Positions 24,347-34,680 of a DNA stretch of 64,000 nucleotides are shown in pieces; the stretch's first letter is position 1; each line of letters starts with the position of its first letter. The translations under genes and the position numbers were made by a program. Origin of the DNA: Pezizomycotina sp. ARF18 (taxonomy: Eukaryota; Ascomycota); assembly GCA_002224055.1 (NCBI GenBank), contig AZLU01000002.1, positions 296,777 through 360,776 on the forward strand, in the 5' to 3' direction. The notes beneath the pieces were generated by a model. That model saw only the letters and a program-made list of their open reading frames with translations, was not told the DNA's origin and made no database searches.

Positions 24347-25591
24347 CTATTCCTTCCCGGCATCCGGAACATCCGCCGTCGTATTTGCATTCGCCTTCTG
24401 CTTATCCTTCCGTGCTTCTCCTTATTCCACCGGCGGGACGTCGGGAACATCAGACTCCGCGACGCTCTCCACCGTCCCGACCAGCGACGTCCCGTCGACG
24501 GCCTCCTCGCCCTCCCTTTATCCGTGAAACCCTCCTGTTCCTCTTCATTCCCATCAGCCCCCGACGCAAGCCCACTACTACCAATAGGAAACGCCCCGTC
24601 CCTCGGGAAACAAGCGGACTGCCCGTCCACCAGTACCTCCTCCGCCACCGCCTCCTCCAGCGATCATCAAATCCGGCGACGCTATCCCTTCCTTAATACT
24701 CGCCGCGCCGCCCATGATGGTAGTACGTACAGCGACGCCCTATCGCCCGTTCTACTCTCCAGATTCCCCGAGAGTACAGATAGCGGTAAGGACTCCCGCG
24801 AACCGCCCAGAGGCTGCTCGGTGCCACAGCGCGGATGGAAGCGTCCGTGTCCAGACTCCGTCTGCGCCTCTTCGACGAAGAAGCGATGGTGATGATGGAC
24901 GCGTTGTCAGTAAGCATGCCGCCGTGCGTAAGGCTATTATACGTCCGCGGGTTGCAGTAGGTTCCCCGCTGCACCAGCGACGGTACCTCCGGGAGTAAAA
25001 GCGCCGGGGTGGTAGCGTTACTAAGCGCAGTTGAGCAGCTGGCGTTCCCGGACCGCCGAAGTCGACGTCGACGCCTGCGGAGTGCGTGGGGTACTGGTGC
25101 GTGAACAGCTGGACGGGGCCGTTGGGTGTGGTGGTGCTGCGGTGCGGTTGTACGAGGAATGCTGGCGTGGGCAGGTACGTCGACGGCGGCGCGGTGGACT
25201 GGACGGTGTTAAGGTGGTGAGGCTGCGGAGGGAGTGCGAAGGGGAGGAGAAGGCGGTGGAAGTGACTGCGTGGCGGGCGTGTGATGCGTCGCCCGAGCGC
25301 GGCGTGGTGGGGGATCGAGTGGGCCGCCGCCGCGGGATGAGGATGAGCCCCCGTTGTTGTTTGTGGTGTCGAAGGAACGCCGTTGGCTTGGACGTGGAGC
25401 CCTGTTGTGCGATGAGGACTTTAGGTTCGCTAGCCTCCTGATGAAGGTGCTGAAGGGCTTGCGCCTGTGGCGGTCCGCTGGAGCTGAAGGGGTTGTTGTC
25501 ATTAGCGACTCGGATGGATGGAAGAGATGCGGGGGGAAGGAAGGGATGGGATATACATACCGTGAGGCTGATGGGAAACTTCGGTGGACAT
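24347..25591 (-). CDS. Conserved Pezizomycotina disordered protein (SSSKRRRRS signature)
   Basis: The ATG at 25591 gives MSTEVSHQPH, then an intron at 25484-25560 (GTATGT, GCTAATGAC, TTCAG) that joins in frame to APADRHRRKPFSTFIRRLAN. The middle is Ser/Pro/Thr/Asn-rich. Near 24840-24930 is the diagnostic segment DNASIITIASSSKRRRRS, then LDTDASIRAVAPSSLW. The C-terminus (DGTSLVGTVESVAESD ... KANANTTADVPDAGKE, stop at 24347) is acidic and polar. The same order (RRKP-x-x-x-F-x-RRLA start, low-complexity middle, SSSKRRRRS signature) is known from uncharacterised Pezizomycotina proteins, some labelled polycystin-like without support. No catalytic domain or membrane segment. Frame changes occur after about 25209. 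The role is unknown to me. Confidence 0.65.
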
Positions 25592-26537
25592 CGTGAGAGA
25601 TGAAGTGGATAGATCTTCGGATGTGAGCGGATAGATGGCGATGATGGACTCGAAGGATTTAAAAGGAGTTGATGATCGAAAGGGGGATATTCTTGTAGAT
25701 AAAAAGGGGAGAATGAATACGGTTCAAAGAGGAGAACAAAGGATAAAAAAGGCCCACCCAGAACAACACACGTGGCAGATAGATATATCTAGAATTCCTA
25801 GGAAGGGAAAACGTGCTTAATAAAACTCAAAAGTAAATAAGAAACGACAACTCAGCAATGCGATGATGAAGTAACGTAATAGTATCCGTGATCGTGTTCT
25901 TAATGCGATACGGATTGGTTTGGTAGGAATGAAGTTGAGGGTATGAGGTTTCCCCTTGAATGGGATGAAAAATAGAGGGAAAGTGGGATGGGCGGATTTC
26001 ATGGAGGGGGATTCCTATAAAGAGAGGCTTCGTTTCAGTTTATTTTATTCTATTTTATTTTAGTGCAAGCAAAGTGTTGACATCAATGAAATCTCCTTTA
26101 GCCCTAAGAAAAAAAAAAAAAAAAAAAAAAGTGGAGGGACGAAAAAAAGGTATTTGAGACAAGCTATTCCAAAGGGGTAGTTCATGTGAAAAGCTCGACG
26201 AATCAGGAAGTATTGGTCCGTGCAAAAGAAAACTAAAAAATGTGGTTATCGCACGTGACTCATTCTCGCAAAGCATTGGCAGGGATTGCTTCCGGATTTC
26301 GGTACCGACCTTTTTTTTTTGAAATCACGTGGGATATGTCATACAGAACGCCACACTCTCGAGTCATGTGAGTTCGCATCTTTGATTGACCTTTTCCGTT
26401 TCTTTTGCTGCAGGTCGCGCCGTCCACCTCGTGTTTAATTTTTCGAGCCGTTTCCCTCGATATCATCGACTTTCCTCAACGCCACGCCGACAGCTTTTCC
26501 TCACTTCAGGGATTCCGGCATCGCCCATCACGAAGCC
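25592..26537. other. Divergent promoter region
   Basis: Lies between the minus-strand disordered protein and plus-strand MLH3. It holds an A run at about 26108-26130 and two CACGTG-like sites (26252-26257, GCACGTGAC; 26324-26334, ATCACGTGGGA). No gene supported. Confidence 0.4.
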
Positions 26538-29210
26538 ATGTCAGAAATGTCTTCAGGAGCACCTTCGATCCGTCCCCTCTCGGAGGATGCCGTTGCTCAG
26601 CTACGAAGCTCCGTCACGATAAATAACCTCGCGGGATGTGTCCAGCAGCTTCTCATGAACAGTACAGCCCCCCTTCGATCTTCCCTCTTTGTTTTTCGCT
26701 GTATAGCCACTAGCTAACCTTATCGCAGGTCTCGACGCCTCTGCAACGTCCATAGACATCACGGCGAACCTCTCGAAGAACTCCGTCACGATAGAAGACA
26801 ACGGCACCGGCGTTCTGCCCTCGGACATGCCATTCATCTGCCACGATATGGTAACTGAAACCCCCTTCCCCCCCTTTTTTTTTTCTTCGTTTCACTTCTT
26901 CCTCTGAGTAAAACACAAGCTCATACTGCTTTCGTCTTGAATTAGCTACCTCCAATCCGCCTCCTCCTCCTTCGGCTACCACGGCGAAACCCTCGCCTCC
27001 CTCTCTACGCACTCCCACCTGCACTTCGTCTCTCGCCACCGTACCTACCGCTCCACCCACTCCGTCCGCTTCCACTTCGGCACCCTCATCGAGCGGAAGC
27101 AGATCACAACAAACTCCACATGCTCGTAACTCCCGGTACGAAGGTTCACCGTCGACAGGCTGTGGGGAACTTCCCCGTCCGACTAAAAGCCGCGAAGCGT
27201 CCGGAGTATTAGACCGGGAATGGGACGAAATAACGCGGACGATTGCCGAACTATCCCTCATGTCCGTTCTACGAAAATAATTACTCCGCGACGAGAAACC
27301 GGACGCAAAAACCATGTTCGGAGAAAACGTCGGCTTCGACGGTAGTTCCGACCCGAAGGATACGGAGAAGTACTACTTGAGGTGTTTGCGGCAGTTACAC
27401 CTACTCAACTACCGCCCCGCTGGAACACTGGGAGAACGTAATGGGTACGACGAAGTACACACTATCAAGGGATTAATGTGCATGCAGGCGTCCGCGAGTA
27501 AATCCTTCAGTTCATCTTCCTCAACGCGTCCCCGTGCGCTACTCGTTCTACTTCGATGCTGTACTACACCGTGAACCAGATGTTCGGGTTATCGACCTTC
27601 GCACGATCGAAGAGAACACGCGGCCGTCGCGGCAGAACGCCTCCGAAAAGGTTGTAGATCGCCACCCGATGTTCGTACTGAAGATCACCACGGGGACGGA
27701 AATGGCTCGGAGGACTTCGACGCCGAGAATGCGAGCATAGTCCGCGACGTCGTTATACTGCTGCAGCAGATCGTCGAGCAATTTCTTAAAGTCGGCGGGT
27801 GGTGCGCATGAGCTTACCTATCGCGAAGCAGAACGCGGAGAAGGAAGCGAAGGCGCTCGCGGCGGTAAATCCGAATAGCAAAGTTGTTGACGATGGTATG
27901 CGGCTGCTAGATATAAGCCAGTGGTCGAAGGTGAAGTCTTCCCACGAGAATCCGGCGGAGGAAGCGGGAGGTCGATCACGGGAGGGAAAAAGAAGGAGCA
28001 GGTGGTATTACAGCCCGTCGCGGGCGATCCGGATTCGTTGATATGGTCAACCCGTCGAACCTCAAGACCGTCATACTCGACGCTCGCACGGGAACGTGAA
28101 GACGCACAAAGCCAGTATCAGCGATGAGAACAAGAAGAAGGAAACGAAGCGGATAAGCATTGCGGAAAAAAGCCGAATAAGGATAAGGAGAATCGGTCGG
28201 AGTGGCTTAAGAAGGTTATCAAGGTAAATTGTCTTCCTTCCTTCCGTCCACACAATCTACCTTCCTGCCTTCAGCCTTCTAATACGTTTCAACCCCCCCC
28301 CCCCCCTTTTTTTTTTTTTTTAGGACTACAAAAACCCCACCTTCGCAAACACCGAAAACCCATCCCGCAAATCTTCAACCCCTCCAACCCGTCCTCCGCC
28401 TCCCAAATCCACCTCGATCCAACTCCTACACGTTCTCGAAAAGATCTCCAAGGAAGCCCTCTGGAACGCGACCGTAATATCGCAGGTCGACAAAAAGTAC
28501 ATTCTTATCCGCATATCCTCCACAAACACCTCCCTACCACTTCATCCTCCCTACTCGTAATGGTAGACCAGCACGCCGCCGACGAACGCATCCGCGTCGA
28601 ACGGCTCTGGAAACGTATATGCAAATCCACCTACGAACAACACCCTGAGAAAGCCTATCCTATTCGCGCCGTCATCGCACGAGCACGCGCTGTTCAAGAA
28701 GTACGCGCAGGAGTTTCTGATTGGAATATAATACTCGACGTCCAGCAGGACGTACAAAAGACCGTTTCGGTGCGTGCTGTTCCGGACGTCGTAGCGGACA
28801 GGTGCGTGGAGCAACCGTCCATCGCCGTCGATTGGTGCGGGGTTACGCACGGGAGCTGGAGGAGCAGCGGCATAAACGCTCAGCTAAATTTCCTACCGGC
28901 GAAGAGGAAGATGGTGTAAGTTGGGTTACCAAAATGACGAAAGCACCCAGATCGCTCGTCGATATCGTTAATAGCCGCGTGCAGGAGCGCGATAATGTTT
29001 AACGATGAGTTGAGTCTTGATGAGTGTATGAAGTTGGTGAATGATTTGGCGGGTGTAGTTTTCCGTTCCAGTGCGCGCACGGGAGGCCGTCTATGGTGCG
29101 ATTGTTGATGTTGCGGGTGGAGGGTGGTGTTGAAGGGGAAGGGAAGGTTGGGAGGAGGAGGTTTTGGGGAGTGGATGAGAAGTTTGGAGGAGGAGAATGG
29201 GGATGAATAT
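26538..29210 (+). CDS. MLH3: DNA mismatch repair protein MLH3
   Basis: MutL-family ATPase/endonuclease that pairs with MLH1 (MutLgamma) in mismatch repair and meiotic crossover formation. The ATG at 26538 gives MSEMSSGAPSIRPLSEDAVA. NLAGCVQQLLMN joins across an intron (26662-26728, GCTAAC branch) to SLDASATSIDIT, and VTIEDNGTGV is the GHKL ATP-binding motif. SSFGYHGETLASLSTHSHL follows an intron at about 26852-26945. In the C-terminal half, VISQVDKKYILIRI comes after an intron at 28224-28323, then MVDQHAADERIRVE (28560-28600), the DQHA(x)2E(x)4E metal-binding endonuclease motif. The end is FPFQCAHGRPSMVRL, the second metal-binding element. The frame changes several times, so a single intact product cannot be read here, although every catalytic element is recognisable. 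Confidence 0.88.
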
Positions 29211-29314
29211 GGGGAGGAGGAGTGATATATGAGGGAGGTGTCGTTTTTTTAACAGGACTTACCAAGACTCCAGAGTTTGACGTTGAATATTAGTAAAGTG
29301 CAGCAAATAAATAA

Positions 29315-29397
<83 letters not shown>

Positions 29398-29851
29398 GTA
29401 AATAAGGAAGAAAAATAAAAAGAATGGCTTACGACAAGTTCGCCGCAATTTTTTTTTTTTTTTCCCAATCGCGCTGCGCTCCCCACGAACTTCGCCAACA
29501 TTTTTCACTATCTTAACCGAAGGAACAAATGTATATATTAACGCAAACTCGACAGAACCGTTCTCCTCCCACTTCTTCTTTAACAGCGAATAAAAGCAAA
29601 AGGGAAGACGCAGAGAGTATTCAAGTAAGTTCTAGAAAAAATATTATTTGTTTATTTATTTTATTTTATTGAAAAAAAAAAAAAAAAAAGGGAAATCGCA
29701 CTTTTTCTTTTTACTTCTCCTACCGAACCAACCGTTCAAACCACAGTCAAACAAAGAATATAACCCCCATCAAGCAAATTACATCAAAATCATAACCAAA
29801 TACAATAATCCAAAAAAAACTGCACTTTTTTTTTTCCTTCTTTGTATCACC
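29211..29851. other. Intergenic region with microsatellite
   Basis: Between MLH3 and the next plus-strand gene; contains the (AAAT)n array and poly-A/T runs at about 29450-29463 and 29671-29690. No gene. Confidence 0.6.
29305..29405. repeat. (AAAT)n microsatellite
   Basis: About 100 bp of nearly perfect 4-bp AAAT units with one interruption near each end. On the minus strand it reads as a spurious Tyr-Leu-Phe-Ile repeat. Confidence 0.95.
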
Positions 29852-32815
29852 ATGTCGTCTACGGCTGTCAGCGACGTTAACGCCGCGCGGCCACCAAGGA
29901 ACCAGACAGGAACATTCACATTGCAAACTCCTCGCCGAAATCGCAGAGTCGACGTCGGAGCGCTTCTCGGCCCTCGGCTTCCAGCGTAATAAGCGCGAAA
30001 CTTGCCAAGCCATCATGTCCGACCTCAGGAGCAGGAACAAGTGGAACGGCGACCCGAACCTCGTGAAGGCCTTCAACCACCTCCCGCGACGGGGGCGGAC
30101 CTGGCACGTTTCCGTCCGCGGCGCGCCCGACGGCGACGGGTACCTTATATTTTTCGCGTGCGTCGCCGACGGCGGCGCACACGGGCAGCTCGTGCTCGAG
30201 GAGGGTTTCAATGAGGCCGTCAGCGACGGGGAGTACTGCGCCGTCGTGGCGCGGGGCATCGTGAAGGCGTTCGTGCCGGATATCGGTGAGGTTGTCGATG
30301 GGGGGCGCATGAGCGTTAAGCCGGAGGAGCTGGTTTCCGGCGACGGGAGGGTCTTAAGCGGCGTCGGGAGGTGTTTGAGGAGATGGGCGTGGCGGGCGGC
30401 GTTACGGATGTCAGGAGGGCGACGGAGGAGGAGGAAGGGGTCGCGGAGGAAAGTTGGGCGGAGGAGCTGGAGAATTACGAGGAGGGTAAGCTTTGACGAA
30501 AACGACTATGGGTTTTCTTGAGAATTATCTTTTCTCAACTAACAAAAATCAAAATAGAAGAGAATCGAGAGTTTGCTCGACGCAAGGCTAAGGAGATCAT
30601 GGACGACGCTTTGGCGCGCGAGGTCAAGCGCACGAAGGCCATCTCGATGATCAAAGACCCCGCCAAGCACTTCGACTCCCTCCCGCGCGCGCGGACCGAG
30701 GACTACTTCCACTTCCACACCGCCGTCGTGCCTTCGCCTTCCGACCACCCTTCCTGGCCGAAAGATCTACCTCCGCTGCCGACGCTGGAAGTCTTACTCC
30801 TCTACAACCCTTCCACGGAACAGCTCGCCGTGGAGGGTCCCGTCGAGCACTTCGAGGAGCTGGAGGACCTCTGGAAGCGCATCGCGAACACCGCGGGTAT
30901 GCTGCTAACAGCGTTTAATACGAAAATCGGCTCCGCACCGGGGAGCTGGAGCACGGACGACGACGCCATCGCCAGGTGTCTGATGCGCAAGTCGAAGAAC
31001 ATGGGCGTGAAGTCCGACCTCGCGAAGAAGATCGGGCGGGGTAGTAAGGCGGAGTACGTAAAAGCCGCGGAGGAAGCGTGGAGGAAGCTGGAAGCGGATA
31101 AGGTTTACATGCTCGGTTCCGCGCGCAGGCTATGATCAGGAAAGGATGGAGAGTGAAAAGGACGGCAGCGGTAGCAGTAGTAGTTTGGTTGATGAGTTGA
31201 AGGGGACGGAGTTTAAGGAGCTCGCAGTTATCGCTGGTGGGACTGCTCTTCCGGTGACTGGGGGGAACGGTAACCGGAAGCTCGTGAAGGTCGGCCAACT
31301 CATTCTGGAAGACGTCAGGCCCGAGCCGGCGGGGGAAGATCTGGGGAAAGCGGAGACGGCTACTACCGATACTGCTACCGGGAAGTCGGGGAAGAACAAG
31401 AAGAACAACGAGAAGAGGAGGAATAGGTCGAAGTCAGCCGGAGCGAATCCGCCGGGAAAGAACCAGAAGGCGGCGGCAGCGGGAAGATACCGACGAGGAG
31501 AACTTGCACCCTATGGAAAAGAAATACGGCAGGTAATTCCAAAAAAGAAGAAAAGAAAAGAAAAGAAAGAAAGAAAGAAAGAAAGAAAGAAAAGACAATC
31601 CCTTCTATTATTTATATCCCTCTGACTGAACTCATATACTAACATTACTTCTTTCTGTACAGTCTCCTCGCGGAACAGCAAGCCTTCGCCCGCAGCCACT
31701 CCAAAAACCTGCACCTCTTTGACTCCAAGCCAAGCCGAACACCAAAAAGAGCTCCAATGCCAAAGCGCCATCCGCCTTACAATCCCTCGCTGCAGCTATA
31801 AACACCGCCTACCTCCCCCGCGGTGTCTTTTCCTCCACCCTGAAGAAGCTCTTCCAGAACATCTGGCACTTCACCGAAATAATCGACGTCCCCGAAGGCG
31901 AACCTGAAAATATCAATTTCAAACTGTTCATCTACAACCATGAATCTGGTTACGGGCACTACACCCCACAGTTACCGTAAAATCCTCGCCCGGCACGATC
32001 GAAGGCGTCGATACCCCGCTGCAATCAGGAGGCGCGCGGAAGAGGAAGCGGTGGAGAAAGAGAGGGAGAAGAGGAGAGGGAGATTAAAGGGAGGGTATCG
32101 AAGATTTCGAGGAGGAGTACTAGGAAGAGACTGCAGCAGCAGCTTGAAGCGGAGAGTAAGAAGAGGGAAGAGGAGAGGAGGAAGATTACGGCGGAACCGC
32201 ACGCGTGGAGAAACAGGCGGTGGCGGTGGGGGTGTGGGGTGGCCCTCTGAAGGAAAAGGACGGAAAGAAATCGACTACTCCTACCACAACTATTAAGGGA
32301 AAGGAAATCGCTCCTCAAAAGATGATCGACTGGAGGCAGATTCTCCAAGCGGCTAAACGGATCCACGGCGAAGGACCCAACGGAACCATCGTCGTCGAAT
32401 CACAGCAGGAAGCTTACTTGGTCATGGTGCAGACCGCCGAGTTCTCCTGGGGGATATCGAGACCGAACCTTCGGAGTTCACGCTTGCGGCAATCCATCAG
32501 GCTGCTAATGCGTCGCTCGAGGATGGAACGTGTCAGGTCGTGGGAGCGGAGGATGAAGTTGCGAGCCTTGCGAAGGCGTTTGCTCGTGGGAACCTGGCGG
32601 ACTCTGGGCTCGATGAGGAGGATGAGGAGGGGGATGAGGGGAGCTTGCCGGAACTTGTTGAGAATGACGCCAATGGTGATACTGGGAAGAGTAAGGGGAA
32701 GAAGAAGAAGAAGGCAAAGCCGAAGAAGAAGGCGAAGGCGAAGGGAACCAACAACGACGACAACGCGGACGACATGCCGGCTCTGCTCCCCGCCGACGGT
32801 AATATGAAAGTGTGA
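29852..32815 (+). CDS. Large unrecognised protein with Lys-rich C-terminus
   Basis: I do not recognise the family. The ATG at 29852 gives MSSTAVSDVNAARPP. A globular-looking segment follows (MSDLRSRNKWNGDPNLVKAF, then WHVSVRGAPDGDGYLIFFAC, 30015-30290). An intron at 30486-30557 (CAACTAAC branch) leads to REFARRKAKEIMDDALAREV and YFHFHTAVVPSPSDHPSW (30570-31135). Then come a Gly/Asn/Lys-rich linker (31146-31530), an intron at 31533-31662 (TACTAAC branch), and GVFSSTLKKLFQNIWHF (about 31820). The end is acidic, then a Lys-rich tail (KGKKKKKAKPKKKAKAKG) up to the stop at 32815. Coding character is clear from GC-rich codon use and three-base periodicity. Frame changes at about 31135 and elsewhere mean this could be two neighbouring genes. 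The Lys-rich tail suggests nuclear or nucleolar location (inference). Confidence 0.6.
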
Positions 32816-34166
32816 AAAAGCTTCGGTTGAAAGAAAGGCGGTAAAGGTTACTACAAGCTCTCTTTAAGTGTCGGATTTAACACATTTTATACAACTTTTC
32901 TCTAGGAAATGTGGGTATCTCTCTTATTTTCTTCTTTTTCCTTTATAACATGTTTAATGGGATTATACTGGAGGATCAATTATTTTATTTTATTTTTTCT
33001 ACCAGTTATTTTCATTTTTCTTTCTCATGGATTTAGGGTTCTTTTTAACTTTTAGCGACGACAAACTTGATAATAATTTTATCATGATCGAATATTTCCC
33101 TCTTCTCTTCTTTATGATTGTCTTTACTGGCATCTGTATCTATTAAGAGAAAAAAGGCACAAAGATGGTGGAAACAAAAAGCAACGGAGTTTGATAGGGA
33201 CAGCTAAACGATTAACAGTAACAAAGATGAATAATATTACGCTAACCATGAGGGCTTGGGTATTCTTTTCATTCCAATTTCATCTTCGAGAAGAGTCAGA
33301 TGCTCAAAATAGAGTATAATTTATATGATCAGACTGGCAACTTTAATTCTTATAAAGCATTTAACTCTTCGGTCCTATCCCTGAACGTTAGTGGTGACCA
33401 ATTTTAGAGTCATGAATCCACTTCAATTGAACTTCCTGAATGGGCAATATAGGAAGTAGTAATATTACTGGTATTATTGCGGTTGTTGACGTCTAATAGA
33501 GGATAAATCTCTAAAAACATAAGCTAGATGTTAATTCCGAGAGAAGGTTTTATTGCAAGTTCACCCAAAAGGTCGTGAGAAGTAAGGTTAAGACTAGAAA
33601 ACAAACAGATGACATGCCTCAGGCTCAGGCTATTCCTTACTCCTGGAGATTAAATAATCCATCGATCTACTTAGATACAAATTACGGTTTAAAAGATGTA
33701 TAAGAAAGGAGTGAATACATTTGACTACACCCCAAAGTTTAAGAAATATTTATTTCCGTTTTGCGTATTAATTTAGAAACCCGATACTGATCTCAAATAT
33801 GACCATAATTGTAAAGAATTGTTTGAGAGAAATGACCTTTGAGAGTATACTTTCACACCACTTTTCTCATAAAAGGCACAAATCATACCGAAGCCATCAA
33901 AGCGATACTGAAAAATGCGTGTTAGTGGGAATAATTCGTTCAAAAATGGACGTTTCGCAAGGTTTCACACTCCCATCTTCAAGTATAAATTTCCGCCAAT
34001 AGAGGATGCTGGCTATTGATCCTGCTCACCTTCCCCTAAGTACAACAGGCCCTTTAATATCAAATTGAAAGTCCTAAAAACTCTCTCAAATAGCCTTATT
34101 TTTTATTTATTTATTTATTTTACTACGACAAATAGAAAAAAAAAATCTACACCCCGACATAGTAAT
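32816..34166. other. Upstream region of copy H
   Basis: 32.8-33.6 kb is AT-rich without a gene. 33770-34060 is clearly similar to 12390-12680 upstream of copy E (for example CGATACTGATCTCAAA, then the CAAGTATAAATTTCC and GCTATTGATCCTGCTCACC blocks). A short TTTA run lies at 34098-34121. Confidence 0.5.
33980..33994 (+). promoter_or_regulatory. TATA-like element, copy H
   Basis: CAAGTATAAATTTCC, 173 bp upstream of the copy H start, nearly identical to the element of copy E 21 kb away. Confidence 0.5.
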
Positions 34167-34680
34167 ATGTGCGAACAGTACGGTCTTTTAACCTATAAAT
34201 TGTGCATGTGCTTCGACGTTGAAGTCCTTGAGAAATGCAAGCACCCGCTGATTTGCGCTAGGGATGGTCTGATTATTCGAAAGAGCAGAAGGAAAGCAAG
34301 GGACGCTGTCATAAGTGCAATCGGGATCGTTGTAATCAGCGGCATCGCGAGAGAATGGCGACCGATCCCGACTATCGTGAACATTACCGGCTACAATCGA
34401 AGAAGAGGTACAGTAAAATGAAACAAATCATGAAAGCTGAGGGCGAGCCGAGCGAGGAGGCTGTGCGGAAGCCCGAAAGCGACAGATCAGGTGGCTTAGA
34501 CGCAGAAAGAGTAAGCGCACGCCGGAACAAGATGAAGAACTCCGGCTGGGAGAAGAATGGCTAGAGGAATTGAACAGCAGAGAAAGGCCCGGAGAGAATC
34601 GGCGCTGTTGCAAGAAGATCCTGGGAGCCTTCTTCGAGAGCGCTCGATACAGAGTAGTGATCCCCAGTATAATAAGGTAA
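34167..34680 (+). CDS. CxCW/DPxYR family member, copy H (dispersed)
   Basis: The ATG at 34167 gives MCEQYGLLTYKLCMCFDVEV, then KCKHPLICARDG. The aromatic after CxC is Phe instead of Trp. In other frames follow HKCNRDRCNQRHRERM and DPDYREHYRLQSKKRYSK (34350-34420), then LRRRKSKRTPEQDEELRLGE (34495-34545), EEWLEELNSRE, and a C-terminus ending YRVVIPSIIR at the TAA at 34678. All four motifs are present in order, so this is a full-length copy with frame interruptions, lying about 18 kb from the main cluster. Its upstream DNA is shared with copy E. Function unknown. Confidence 0.6.

Noticed and set aside
24326-24998. Plus-strand Pro/Arg/Ser-rich frames
   Set aside because: Antisense of the SSSKRRRRS-signature protein, whose intron and signature fix the minus strand.
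29259-29508. Minus-strand frames with Tyr-Leu-Phe-Ile repeats
   Set aside because: Translation of the (AAAT)n microsatellite.
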